Origin: JAGQPD01 sp020426865
GTDB taxonomy: Bacteria > Planctomycetota > Planctomycetia > Pirellulales > Pirellulaceae
DNA: 64,000 nucleotides
Assembly (NCBI GenBank): GCA_041399065.1
Contig: JAWKTN010000006.1
Coordinates: 372,001 to 436,000 of the forward strand
Reading direction: 5' to 3'
Part shown: positions 37,121-47,149 of the stretch, piece by piece
Position numbering within the stretch: position 1 is the stretch's first letter
Layout: the number at the start of each line of letters is the position of its first letter
Notes under the pieces: model-generated
Seen by the model: only the letters and a program-made list of their open reading frames with translations
The model's database searches: none
What the model was told of the DNA's origin: nothing
Translations under genes and position numbers: made by a program

Positions 37121-38095
37121 TCAATCTTCAAATAGATGGTCGCCATCTTCCAGTTTGGCTTGCCAACCGACACGATAGGCGGTAAATCGGCCCACGTTCA
37201 GCTTTCGCAAATCGTAGTCGACGCGGTACATCACGTCGTCGGGAAAGCGTTGAGCAGCAACTTGCTTGCGAGATTCGTCGGCATCGTACGGGAAATAGAG
37301 GTCCCCAGCGCCGAATAGATGCAGAATTTCATGGGCATAGGTTGCCGTGGCGGTGGGGCGACCGTCCGGATAGTGCGAGAAACAAATCATCCGCTCAGCC
37401 CGGAACTGGTTCGGCACCCCAGCATAATATGCAAGGTTGTAGGACAAGCCCGGTTTGTCCACGTGAATACAGTACAGAACATTGTCGGCCCGAAGCTCTT
37501 CACGCAGCGACTGGCTGTGTGCCACGGCGTCGTCACCAGTCGCCTGGCGTATCACTTCGCCCGTCCAACGGGGATTGACAAACGTGTAGACAGGCAGCCC
37601 CGGTTCGTACGTGCCGAGCTCTTTCGTCTCATCCATGAACGTGACCCGAAATCCATGGCGCCGAGCCTGATCGCCGAGAAACTGATAGGCCTCTCGCACT
37701 TTGTTCATCGCCGCTTCGCGTTCAGCGGCGGTCCATGATGACGTTGTGTCACCGGCAAAAATGTGGCAAATATATGTCGTTCCCGACATCGTTGCCGCGC
37801 TCCCCTCGCCGCGCTTGCTCGACTGGTTCGATTTCAATCGCGGTACCATCGGTTGGGGTATTACCGGTTTTAGCGTCGTCACTTGGGTCGGCTCGGCCGA
37901 AACCGCTGGTTCGACGGTCGCCGCCGCCACACCACTAGCGGCAGCAGAAGGAGGCCAATCGGTTTCAGCACCGTCAAGCGTGTTGACGCCAAGTAGGACT
38001 CCCAACCCGACTGTGCAACGGAACAGGCAACGACGGACTGCCGCGGGAATCGACTTTGGGTTTTTATTCACACGGAGCGACGTCGCAGTATGCAC
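37121..38095 (-). CDS. Exported protein with HEXXH motif, putative zinc metallopeptidase
   Basis: This 324-residue protein starts at GTG 38095 (a second GTG at 38071 is possible) and has a signal peptide (CTVGLGVLLGVNTLDGA). A Ser/Pro/Val-rich linker leads to a domain with a zincin-like signature, YAHEILHLFGAGDLYFP: HEXXH followed by GAxD, close to the metzincin-type HEXXHxxGxxD/H layout. The upstream strand ATATYAHEI is typical. It is likely secreted or periplasmic with peptidase activity, which is inference. No Pfam family was recognised. The stop is 84 bases upstream of trpB on the same strand. Confidence 0.75.
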   Translation of the reverse strand: MHTATSLRVNKNPKSIPAAVRRCLFRCTVGLGVLLGVNTLDGAETDWPPSAAASGVAAATVEPAVSAEPTQVTTLKPVIPQPMVPRLKSNQSSKRGEGSAATMSGTTYICHIFAGDTTSSWTAAEREAAMNKVREAYQFLGDQARRHGFRVTFMDETKELGTYEPGLPVYTFVNPRWTGEVIRQATGDDAVAHSQSLREELRADNVLYCIHVDKPGLSYNLAYYAGVPNQFRAERMICFSHYPDGRPTATATYAHEILHLFGAGDLYFPYDADESRKQVAAQRFPDDVMYRVDYDLRKLNVGRFTAYRVGWQAKLEDGDHLFED

Positions 38096-38319
38096 GCAGG
38101 GACTCGTTTCATGATTCGATTCAGGCTTGATACGAAAAAGCCAGACAACACACAGCTACCTTTACTTATAGCTAATTCTACCGCCAAGGCAACTGACAGA
38201 CTGTTAATTCCGGGTCATCGCCGGGGACTAGGAAACTGCCCCGGACGGGGACTAAGATGCGGATTGACGCGATTTTTCCAATATTATTCTATCCGTTTCC
38301 CCACTGGTTGCCGGCGACC

Positions 38320-39162
38320 ATGCCTGAATTGCCCGAAGTCGAGACGATGCGCCGCGGGATTCTCCCGATACAAGGGACTGCGATCCATGACGTCTTGCGG
38401 CCGAAATGCCAACTGAAACCGATCCTGTTGCAGCCCTCCCTGGCCAGCTTCCGCCGCCGCGTGCGCGGCTGCATATTGGTTCGCGTCGGTCGCCTGGGCA
38501 AACGCATCGTGCTGGATTTGAATTCCGGTGATGCAATCGTTGTCGAACCACGAATGACAGGCTTGGTGTTGCTAGCCGATCCTCCGAATCGAACCCATTT
38601 GCGATTGCAGATCATGCTACGCGGCGGTGCTCATGATGCAATCTGGTTTTGGGATCAGCGTGGTTTAGGGACAGTCCGCTTATTCAATGCCAGGGAATTG
38701 ATTCGTGAACTTGGCCCACAGCGACTTGGTCCCGACGCCTTGGTCGTGTCCGCCGAGACTCTGCGGGAACGGCTTCGCACTTGTCGGCGTCCGGTCAAAG
38801 TGGCCCTGATGGACCAGCAACTTCTGGCCGGCGTAGGGAACCTGTACGCGTCGGAGATTCTGCATGTTGCCCGTATCCACCCGCAGGCTCGCTGCGATCA
38901 GCTGACAAAACCCGCTTGGTTTGGGATCCACGCCGCACTACAAGATGTGTTGACCGAGGCGATTCGCTACGAAGGTTCCACGTTGGCCGACGGAACTTAT
39001 CGCAATGCATTGAACCGCGACGGAGGATATCAAAACCATCATCGTGTTTACAGCCGACACGGTCTGCCCTGTCCGCGATGCCGGAATTCGACCATTGTTC
39101 GAATAGTGCAGGCGCAAAGATCGACGTTTTTTTGCCCCCAATGTCAGCGGAAAAAAAGGTAA
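38320..39162 (+). CDS. mutM: Formamidopyrimidine-DNA glycosylase (MutM/Fpg)
   Basis: Fpg removes 8-oxoguanine and ring-opened purines and nicks the DNA at the site. The mature N-terminus must be Pro, so ATG 38320 (MPELPEVETM) is the real start although the frame is open to 38257. Pro1 and Glu2 form the catalytic N-terminus. The helix-two-turn-helix carries LLAGVGNLYASEIL, the Lys and Arg damage-site loop is near RRPVKVALMDQQLL, and the C-terminal zinc finger is CPRCRNSTIVRIVQAQRSTF with FCPQCQ. At 280 residues it has normal length. Confidence 0.96.
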   Translation: MPELPEVETMRRGILPIQGTAIHDVLRPKCQLKPILLQPSLASFRRRVRGCILVRVGRLGKRIVLDLNSGDAIVVEPRMTGLVLLADPPNRTHLRLQIMLRGGAHDAIWFWDQRGLGTVRLFNARELIRELGPQRLGPDALVVSAETLRERLRTCRRPVKVALMDQQLLAGVGNLYASEILHVARIHPQARCDQLTKPAWFGIHAALQDVLTEAIRYEGSTLADGTYRNALNRDGGYQNHHRVYSRHGLPCPRCRNSTIVRIVQAQRSTFFCPQCQRKKR

Positions 39163-39256
39163 GGGCTTGTGTACTTTCACAGTTCTCATGCCCTATAATG
39201 CACGCGGTACGTCCCTTGGTTCCCGCGGTAGACTTCAATAGGGAGGATTCGAACAA

Positions 39257-40330
39257 ATGGCATCGAGCAGCAAACGATATGACGCAATGGTGGCGCAAGG
39301 CCGGCCCGAGTTGGATCGTCGTCAGTTTTTGGCCCGCACCACCGGTGCCGCGACCGCTTTGACGATCGGTGGAGGATGGCTGGGCGATGCCGCACTCCAT
39401 CAGGCACTCGCCGAAACGACGGCTCTTCCCAGTGCCGACGCCAACCCCGAATCTGTCGTCAAAAAGCTGTTCGATTCGTTTTCCGAACAACAACGGTCCG
39501 CCGTCTGCTTCGATTGGAATTACGTCGATCCGCAACGTGGCTTGCTCCGCACCCGTGTTGCCAACAATTGGAACATTACCCCGCAATTGATCAATTCCGA
39601 TTTTTATACCGACGATCAACGTGACATGCTACGAGCGATCTTTGAAGGGATTATTCATCCCGACTGGCACGAACGATTTGATCAACAGTTGACCGATGAC
39701 ACCGGCGGTTGGGGGCATGAACAAAGTATTGCGATCTTCGGCCAACCTGGTGACGGCAAATTCGAATTCGTTCTTACCGGCCGCCATATGACCCTGCGGT
39801 GCGATGGGAACTCGTCCGAACACGTTGCTTTCGGCGGACCGATTTTCTATGGCCATGCCGTCAATGATTCCGAATCGAACGATCATCCCGGTAACGTCTT
39901 TTGGCCCCAAGCGGTCGCGGCCAATGGTGTTTTCGATATGCTCGATGGCAAACAACGAAAACTCGCCATTGTCGAACGTCGTCCCCGCGAACAAGCGGTC
40001 GCGTTCCAAGGGACCTCCGGCAATTTCGTCGGAATTCCGGTCACCGAACTGAGTGGCGATCAACAGGCACACCTGCAAACCGTGTTGCAGAAACTGCTCG
40101 AGCCTTATCGCCAAAGCGATCGCGACGAAGCCGTCGCCGCACTGAAGGCGCAAGGCGGATTGGAGAAATGCCACCTCGCATTCTATAGTGACGGCGATAT
40201 CGGTAGCGACAAAGTCTGGGACAATTGGCGCCTGGAAGGTCCCTCGTTTGTCTGGTACTTCCGCGGCGAACCTCATGTCCACGTCTGGGTAAACGTCGCT
40301 GACGATCCATCGGTGAAACTGAACGCGTGA
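39257..40330 (+). CDS. DUF3500-like exported protein with Tat signal
   Basis: The 357-residue protein has a twin-arginine signal: DRRQFLARTTGAATALTIGG with RR followed by hydrophobic residues and a cleavage site near LAETTA. The body contains FSEQQRSAVCFDW, IFGQPGDGKFEFVLTGRHMT, VFWPQAVAANGVFDMLDGKQ and GPSFVWYFRGEPHVHVW, which resemble DUF3500 proteins (GHHLSL-type strand, HxHxW near the end). The final His-x-His pair could bind a metal. Export through Tat implies folding in the cytoplasm, often with a cofactor. The start ATG 39257 has GGGAGG about 12 bases upstream. Confidence 0.72.
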   Translation: MASSSKRYDAMVAQGRPELDRRQFLARTTGAATALTIGGGWLGDAALHQALAETTALPSADANPESVVKKLFDSFSEQQRSAVCFDWNYVDPQRGLLRTRVANNWNITPQLINSDFYTDDQRDMLRAIFEGIIHPDWHERFDQQLTDDTGGWGHEQSIAIFGQPGDGKFEFVLTGRHMTLRCDGNSSEHVAFGGPIFYGHAVNDSESNDHPGNVFWPQAVAANGVFDMLDGKQRKLAIVERRPREQAVAFQGTSGNFVGIPVTELSGDQQAHLQTVLQKLLEPYRQSDRDEAVAALKAQGGLEKCHLAFYSDGDIGSDKVWDNWRLEGPSFVWYFRGEPHVHVWVNVADDPSVKLNA

Positions 40331-40368
40331 TGCTGGAAGAACGCACGACGATGGCTTGAGTTACGAGT

Positions 40369-41853
40369 ATGTTGTTGCTATTCGAACGGCATCCACCTGA
40401 GACAAGACGCCGCCCACGTCGGTTATCCCGATGGGCGGCGTTGCTTTTGGTGATCGCGGTGATCATGCGGTCGGGCCATGTTTGGGCTCAACCCGCCACC
40501 CCGTCTACGCTGCAACAGGAGTCGCTGACGCTCAAGGACGGCACGCAATGGAATGGATTGATCGTTGGCGACCCCGAGCGGGACGCATTCCTGGAGGTCG
40601 TGCAGATTGTCCGGCCCGCCGGCGAGTCGATGTACGTAATCGTTCATCCGTTGGCTCGGTCGGAGATTGCCGGTTACCAGCGCGTGTCGGCGGAGCGACG
40701 AACGGAGTTGCAGGGAGAGGTGGATCGGTTTCGCAGCCGATCGCGCATCGAGCAGCGGCGGATGGACGAGATTCAATTGCAGGCTTCGCCCAGTAGCGAT
40801 CACGAGTCGCTCAGCTTGCCGTGGTCCTGGCAAGGTCGCTGGTTTGACGTGACGAGCGCTGCCGATGAAGAATCGACACGCCGAGTGATCGTTCGATTGG
40901 AACAATTGTTTCGCGCATTTCAGGGAATTCTGCCAGCGAATGTGACGCCAAGTAGTCGCCCGAAAATCGTGCTGTTTCCAGAAGCAAGCGAATACCGGAG
41001 ATTCTTGAGTGAGCGAGCTGGCAATGTCCATAATCTGGCCGTCTTCCTGCCGAAGCAGAACCTGGTGGTTGCCGTCTCGCAATTTGGCGAAATCAGCCGT
41101 CGGTTGCAGTTGGCCCGCGAACACAATGAACGCATTGCGACGGAATTGGAGGAATTCGACCGGGCACTTCCCGAACAGATGAACCTGATGATGCGCCAGT
41201 TAGAAGATCGCGGCTACGATCGGGCCGCCATCCGCGAAGAAGTCTCTCGCCGACGTGCTGCGTGGAAACGTTTGTATCAGCAAAGGCTCAACAGACTGAA
41301 TCAAGCCCGACGACGAAACGATGCTGAATTTGACATCGCGAGTCGTGGGATGTTTCGCCGGTTGTACCATGAAGCCTTCCATGCGTATCTAGAAAACTAC
41401 GTCTTCCCCAGCGATCAATTCGACGTTCCTACTTGGCTGAATGAAGGTCTTGCACAGGTCTTTGAGTATGGCCAATTGGAGGATGCAACGCTACGAGTCG
41501 ATGCGGCTCCTACGGAGTTGGCCACGAAGCTGTCGCAGGCGATCCGCGACGGAACGGCCTTGTCGATCGCCGCACTCCTACGGACCGATTCTCGCGATTT
41601 TTTGGCGGCTCACGGCGATTTCGATTCCCTCCGACACGCCGAAATGGCGTACCTTGTCGCCTGGGGCGTCGCCCACGATCTGGCCTTCGCCAATCGACCA
41701 GACTTCTGGACGCGACTGGCGTCCTACGTGACCGTTCGCAATCGTACGAGCCTAGCCGATCGCTCCCTTGACGTTATCACACGCTTCGAACAGTGGGTCG
41801 GCCAACCGATCGATGAATTTGAACGAGATTGGCGCGATCGTATGTCCCAATAG
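40369..41853 (+). CDS. DUF1570-type exported metallopeptidase-like protein
   Basis: The 494-residue protein has an N-terminal signal (WAALLLVIAVIMRSGHVWA). The C-terminal domain contains RLYHEAFHAYLENYVFP, an HEXXH zinc motif, followed about 20 residues later by VPTWLNEGLAQVFEYG, the Glu-containing helix of gluzincins. This is the pattern of planctomycete DUF1570 proteins. Before it lies a long Arg/Glu-rich helical stretch (residues about 230-310, coiled-coil-like). It probably cleaves peptides in the periplasm; the substrate is unknown. It stands 38 bases after the DUF3500-like gene and may be co-transcribed. Confidence 0.78.
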   Translation: MLLLFERHPPETRRRPRRLSRWAALLLVIAVIMRSGHVWAQPATPSTLQQESLTLKDGTQWNGLIVGDPERDAFLEVVQIVRPAGESMYVIVHPLARSEIAGYQRVSAERRTELQGEVDRFRSRSRIEQRRMDEIQLQASPSSDHESLSLPWSWQGRWFDVTSAADEESTRRVIVRLEQLFRAFQGILPANVTPSSRPKIVLFPEASEYRRFLSERAGNVHNLAVFLPKQNLVVAVSQFGEISRRLQLAREHNERIATELEEFDRALPEQMNLMMRQLEDRGYDRAAIREEVSRRRAAWKRLYQQRLNRLNQARRRNDAEFDIASRGMFRRLYHEAFHAYLENYVFPSDQFDVPTWLNEGLAQVFEYGQLEDATLRVDAAPTELATKLSQAIRDGTALSIAALLRTDSRDFLAAHGDFDSLRHAEMAYLVAWGVAHDLAFANRPDFWTRLASYVTVRNRTSLADRSLDVITRFEQWVGQPIDEFERDWRDRMSQ

Positions 41854-41883
41854 GGGGCACGATGCACCATCGCATTCCTCTCG

Positions 41884-42657
41884 CTAGTAACGGTAATGCT
41901 TGATCGTTTCGCCGAGCTCCCCGATCTGCGAGAGGGCATCGATGCCGATCTGTAAGTGGACGTCCGACCAATCTCGCGTTACCAGTCGATCGCTCTTCTC
42001 CGTCTTCACCCCCTCTGGCGTCATCGGCAAATCCGAGACAAGGAGCAACGCCCCACGAGCGATCTGGTTGTGGTGCCCCACGACAAATATCGTTGCCGTT
42101 TCCATGTCAATCGCAATCGCCGTCATTTCACGAAGTTGCTTCTTGAATACTTCGTCATGCTCCCAGACGCGTCGGTTCGTTGTGTATACCACCCCCGTAC
42201 GATAGTCCAATCCGCGTTCGACAAGTTTTTGCGAGACGAATTTGTGTAGCTTAAAGGAGGGAAGGGCAGGGACCATCGGATGCAAATAGTCGTTGGATGT
42301 CCCCTCCCCCCGAATCGCCGCAATCGGCAGGATGAAGTGGCCGATTTCCGTCGACTGCTTCAGACCACCACATTTGCCCAAGAATAAGACCGCCTTCGGC
42401 TGCCTCGCCGTCAAGATGTCCATGATCGTCGCAGCGTTTGGCGAGCCAATACCGATGTTGACCATCGTCAGCCCATGGTCATTCGTCGTCGATGGCATCG
42501 GACGACCCTGTCCTTGAATGGAACATTGGAACTTCCGTGCAAAACTCTCGAGGTAATTCTGGAAATTTGTCAGCAATACGTAGTCGCCAAATTCTTCCAG
42601 TGACGTGCCCGTATACCTCGGAAGCCAGTCTCGAGCTAACTGGTACTTTTCGACCAT
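41884..42657 (-). CDS. amn: AMP nucleosidase, short form
   Basis: The enzyme hydrolyses AMP to adenine and ribose 5-phosphate. The 257-residue protein matches the catalytic nucleoside-phosphorylase-like domain: VNIGIGSPNAATIMDILTAR, KAVLFLGKCGGLKQSTEIGH, the purine/ribose site AIAIDMETATIFVVGHHN and LLLVSDLPMTPEGVKT. It lacks the N-terminal regulatory domain of E. coli Amn (484 residues), as do other short homologues. ATG 42657 has GGAG about 8 bases upstream. It is convergent with the DUF1570 gene. Confidence 0.9.
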   Translation of the reverse strand: MVEKYQLARDWLPRYTGTSLEEFGDYVLLTNFQNYLESFARKFQCSIQGQGRPMPSTTNDHGLTMVNIGIGSPNAATIMDILTARQPKAVLFLGKCGGLKQSTEIGHFILPIAAIRGEGTSNDYLHPMVPALPSFKLHKFVSQKLVERGLDYRTGVVYTTNRRVWEHDEVFKKQLREMTAIAIDMETATIFVVGHHNQIARGALLLVSDLPMTPEGVKTEKSDRLVTRDWSDVHLQIGIDALSQIGELGETIKHYRY

Positions 42658-43052
42658 GCAAGGTTCTCCATCGACTAATCTTTGCCCGGCTGACCGTGTT
42701 ACCCAGCTGCCCCCAGCTGGATGGCCTATCGGCTACGGCTGGGTCCGCCGCGTAACTCATATCCGCCATGGAACTTATCTGCGGCGCAGCGCACAGACAC
42801 TACAAGATGAAGTCTACCATGTTTCAGCGTGCGGTTTGATATCGATATCCTTGATTGCCCTGGCAACCTCCCGGCCAGAGGCCCGGAGCGCCGATGGATC
42901 GACAGAGCCCACGTCACACGAAACTCGGCGTTCAAAGGGCCGAAGGCCCAACACAGCCCCTGCGGGTGGCAAAGCCACCGGTGACGTACCCACCCCTGCA
43001 ACCCAGGCTTGATCGGATGATGCACAAGTGGCACAGTCTCCACGGGGAACCG

Positions 43053-43077
43053 CAATACCTCGAACCACATAGTATTC
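43053..43077 (-). repeat. 25-bp dispersed palindromic repeat, copy 2
   Basis: CAATACCTCGAACCAC followed by ATAGTATTC. Relative to the copies at 2127 and 60067 it is in reverse orientation, with three differences from copy 1. Confidence 0.75.
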
Positions 43078-43095
43078 GTCTCGAATGCACGACGG

Positions 43096-43120
43096 CAATA
43101 CCTCGAACCACATAGTATTG
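43096..43120 (-). repeat. 25-bp dispersed palindromic repeat, copy 3
   Basis: CAATACCTCGAACCAC followed by ATAGTATTG; it lies 18 bases after copy 2 in the same orientation and differs from copy 1 at two positions. Confidence 0.75.
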
Positions 43121-43813
43121 GTCCACTCGAGCACGGCGGATTCGATCAAGGCACGACCATGCGCATGTTTTGGACGAATTGTTGCAACCAACTGGCCACC
43201 GGGGAACGTGTGCCGGGGTCATGATTGGTTGCCGGTAACTCGTGTGTTGTGGGAGTAACATCCGAATCGGCGGACGACGCGGTGAGTTGCTGACTGCCGC
43301 ACGGACTGGCGGAGGCTGTCGGTTGGTTCTGGCAATCGGCCATCAGGCGGGCTCGTAACCTGACGTCGTGGCGGATCAAGACGGGAACGTACATCAATCG
43401 TGGATTTTACGTCGCTGTGGCCTAATAATTCCGCCCGTTCCATGCCGGCTCGCCGGCTTCGACCTGGGACTTGAGAAAGGGGACGGCCTCCTGTTCGGAG
43501 AAGTGCAGGATGCAGGATGGTCAATTTGGTGAAACTTGGCAAGTTTGCCAAACCAGATAGGTGTCCAGTCATTCTGGGTTGATTTAGCGCGAGGGGGGCA
43601 TGACAAACCTCCGGCGCAGCCGCGAGAATGTATTTCCGTACACGGGACATATACCGGTGTGAGTGTACCGCAGTTGTCACGACCGTCAACCCCTCGCGTC
43701 CCTGCGGCGCCAAAAAAACCGCCAGCCCCCCAAGAACGCCAGCAAATCCCTGATTTTTGACTGAACACTTGTCAGATCAACGCCTATCGGCAATAAATGA
43801 GGGATAAGTAACG

Positions 43814-43835
43814 GATAAGTCCCGATGGACTTATC
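43814..43835. other. Perfect 9-bp stem-loop
   Basis: GATAAGTCC and GGACTTATC pair around CGAT. It could be a terminator or an operator, but no gene ends nearby. A further GATAAGT lies at 43803. Confidence 0.4.
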
Positions 43836-43919
43836 GCCGATTCGGCAATAACACCCGCCCTGAGGGCTTATCGCCGGGCCGTCCGGTATTAATCAAGTTC
43901 TGTGGGCAGGCTGTACGTC

Positions 43920-43936
43920 GGAGGAGATTCACTACG
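43920..43936 (+). promoter_or_regulatory. Strong Shine-Dalgarno and possible ACG start
   Basis: GGAGGAG (43920-43926) is 7 bases before ACG (43934), followed by GCA (Ala), AAG, AGA. The frame has no ATG, GTG or TTG between here and TTG 44015. Confidence 0.4.
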
Positions 43937-44014
43937 GCAAAGAGACTGAAACTGACGTGGAACGTTCCGCCATGGGCTTACACGCGACAACTTTGGTCGC
44001 AGCTCAACCATATC

Positions 44015-45473
<1,459 letters not shown>

Positions 45474-47117
45474 ATGGCCACGGTTTCTCACAATCCACTG
45501 GATCCCTACGCGCCGCGTGCGTTGTTGCCGGCGGGCACCATTGAGGCCGCGGGGTTTCCGGCATTAGGAACGGCGGGTCGGAACAGGAGACTGCTGGCAT
45601 TCAGTGGCGTCCTATTACTGTTTCTCGCTCAACTGTTACGCGCGCAGGCCGACCCTGACCTCTGGGGGCACTTGACGTTTGGCCTGACCGCGTGGCACGA
45701 CGGCACGCTCGCGCGGACCGATCCCTATTCCTACACTGCCCAGGGAGCGGCTTGGACGAATCACGAATGGCTGACCGAGCTTTCGTTTGGCATCGCGTAC
45801 GATTGGGCCGGTGCGGTCGGACTGATGTGCCTGCGTGGTACCCTGCTATTGACAACGGCTGTGGGTGTCGTGATGTTGTTGCGACGCCGCAATGTCCCTC
45901 TTCCGGCGTTGATCGTGATGGGAATGCTGGCCGTAACCGTGATTCCCGAGTTCTACCGCGTCCGCCCTCAAATGTATACGTATACGTTGATGACGTGGTT
46001 GCTGGTGATCTGTACGTCGTACCGTCCTCAGCGCCAGTGGCCGCTGTTGTTCGTTCCTCTGATGATGATCGTATGGACGAATCTGCATGCCGGTTTTGTT
46101 GCCGGACTGGGCGTATTTGGCCTCTACTGGCTGGAATTCATGGTCGGCGCATGGGGAACAAATCGGCGAGTCGATGGTCCGTGTCTTCGAAGGTGGCGGT
46201 ACTTGCTGTTCATACTCGTTGCCGCCTGGTTGGCGACGTTGATCAATCCATACGGCATCGAGTATTGGAAATATGTGATCTATGCGGTGCGATTGCCACG
46301 TCCCGAAATCACCGAATGGCGACCGATTTGGCAGCAGAACTGGATGATCATCGGCTTTTATGGACTGGCGATGGTACTGCCGACGGTGGTGTGGTTGGGC
46401 AGTACGCGTCGCAAGGCATGGGCCGAAACGGCGGTGTTCCTGCTGGTGGCGTATTTGGCCGCCAAGCATGGAAGGCACATGCCGTTTCTCTACCTGTGTG
46501 GCATGCTCATCGTCGCGCGGCGTTTGCCAGAGTGCCTGCGGCGCTACGACGAACCTGCGACGGTGGACGCCAAGCGATCTCGGGTATTGAAGAAAGTGGC
46601 GTTTGCCCTGCTGGTTGTGTACTGTTTCGTTGGCGGCGCTGCAAAACTCTATCATCACATGTCGACGATCGCACAACATGGCCCCTTGAGCGTGCCGACG
46701 ACACGCTATCCGGTTGCGGCGGTCGCGTTTCTTAATGATTGTGAAATTTCAGGGAATCTCGACTGTGGGTTTAGCTGGGGTGAGTATTGCATCTACAAGC
46801 TGTATCCACGATGCCTGGTTTACTGCGACGGTCGATTCGAAACTGTCTATCCCCATGAGATCTCGACTTTGGCGTTGGCTTCTGCGAACGATACAGGTCA
46901 ATTCGAACGACGTCTGCGTGACTTCCCTACCCAAATTGTGTTGGCCGCGTTGGCCGACCCGTTCGGGGAATATGTTGCTCAGCAGCCCGACTTCGAATTG
47001 ATCTATGCCGACGACGTGGCTCGCATCTTCGTTCACCGCGATATCTTGAAAGAACGAGAGCATGAAACGGAAGGGTCGCATCGGAGATTGCCGTCGGCCG
47101 TACCTTTTCCAGCGTAA
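45474..47117 (+). CDS. Polytopic membrane protein, GT-C-like
   Basis: This 547-residue protein has roughly ten membrane helices (LLAFSGVLLLFLAQLLRA, LVAYLAAKHGRHMPFLYLCG and others). The first extracytoplasmic loop reads ADPDLWGHLTFGLTAWHDGT, then DPYSYTAQGAAWTNHEWL; an Asp-containing motif in this loop is typical of GT-C glycosyltransferases of the PMT/ArnT kind. After the membrane part a soluble C-terminal domain follows (FSWGEYCIYKLYPRCLVYCD, GRFETVYP). ATG 45474 is preferred over GTG 45273, whose extra 67 residues look non-coding. A sugar-lipid transfer role is inference. It is convergent with glnD. Confidence 0.75.
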   Translation: MATVSHNPLDPYAPRALLPAGTIEAAGFPALGTAGRNRRLLAFSGVLLLFLAQLLRAQADPDLWGHLTFGLTAWHDGTLARTDPYSYTAQGAAWTNHEWLTELSFGIAYDWAGAVGLMCLRGTLLLTTAVGVVMLLRRRNVPLPALIVMGMLAVTVIPEFYRVRPQMYTYTLMTWLLVICTSYRPQRQWPLLFVPLMMIVWTNLHAGFVAGLGVFGLYWLEFMVGAWGTNRRVDGPCLRRWRYLLFILVAAWLATLINPYGIEYWKYVIYAVRLPRPEITEWRPIWQQNWMIIGFYGLAMVLPTVVWLGSTRRKAWAETAVFLLVAYLAAKHGRHMPFLYLCGMLIVARRLPECLRRYDEPATVDAKRSRVLKKVAFALLVVYCFVGGAAKLYHHMSTIAQHGPLSVPTTRYPVAAVAFLNDCEISGNLDCGFSWGEYCIYKLYPRCLVYCDGRFETVYPHEISTLALASANDTGQFERRLRDFPTQIVLAALADPFGEYVAQQPDFELIYADDVARIFVHRDILKEREHETEGSHRRLPSAVPFPA

Positions 47118-47149
47118 CACGCCTTCCGTTGATGCTGTGAATTTTGTGA

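Larger units (their letters stand above)
42658..43933. other. Long gene-poor region with repeats and a possible integrase remnant
   Basis: No intact gene is supported across 1.2 kb. It contains two copies of the 25-bp palindrome, GC-rich short palindromes (GGGCCGAAGGCCC, GGCAAAGCCACC around 42940-42985) and a perfect stem-loop at 43814-43835. A minus-strand piece at about 43392-43446 reads MERAELLGHSDVKSTIDV, like the box II region of tyrosine recombinases (LLGHSDV.TT), without the rest of the enzyme. Confidence 0.4.

Noticed and set aside
43219..43768. Long minus-strand frames in the gap after amn
   Set aside because: Neither frame shows a domain over its length. Only a short integrase-like peptide is present, reported as a low-interest finding.
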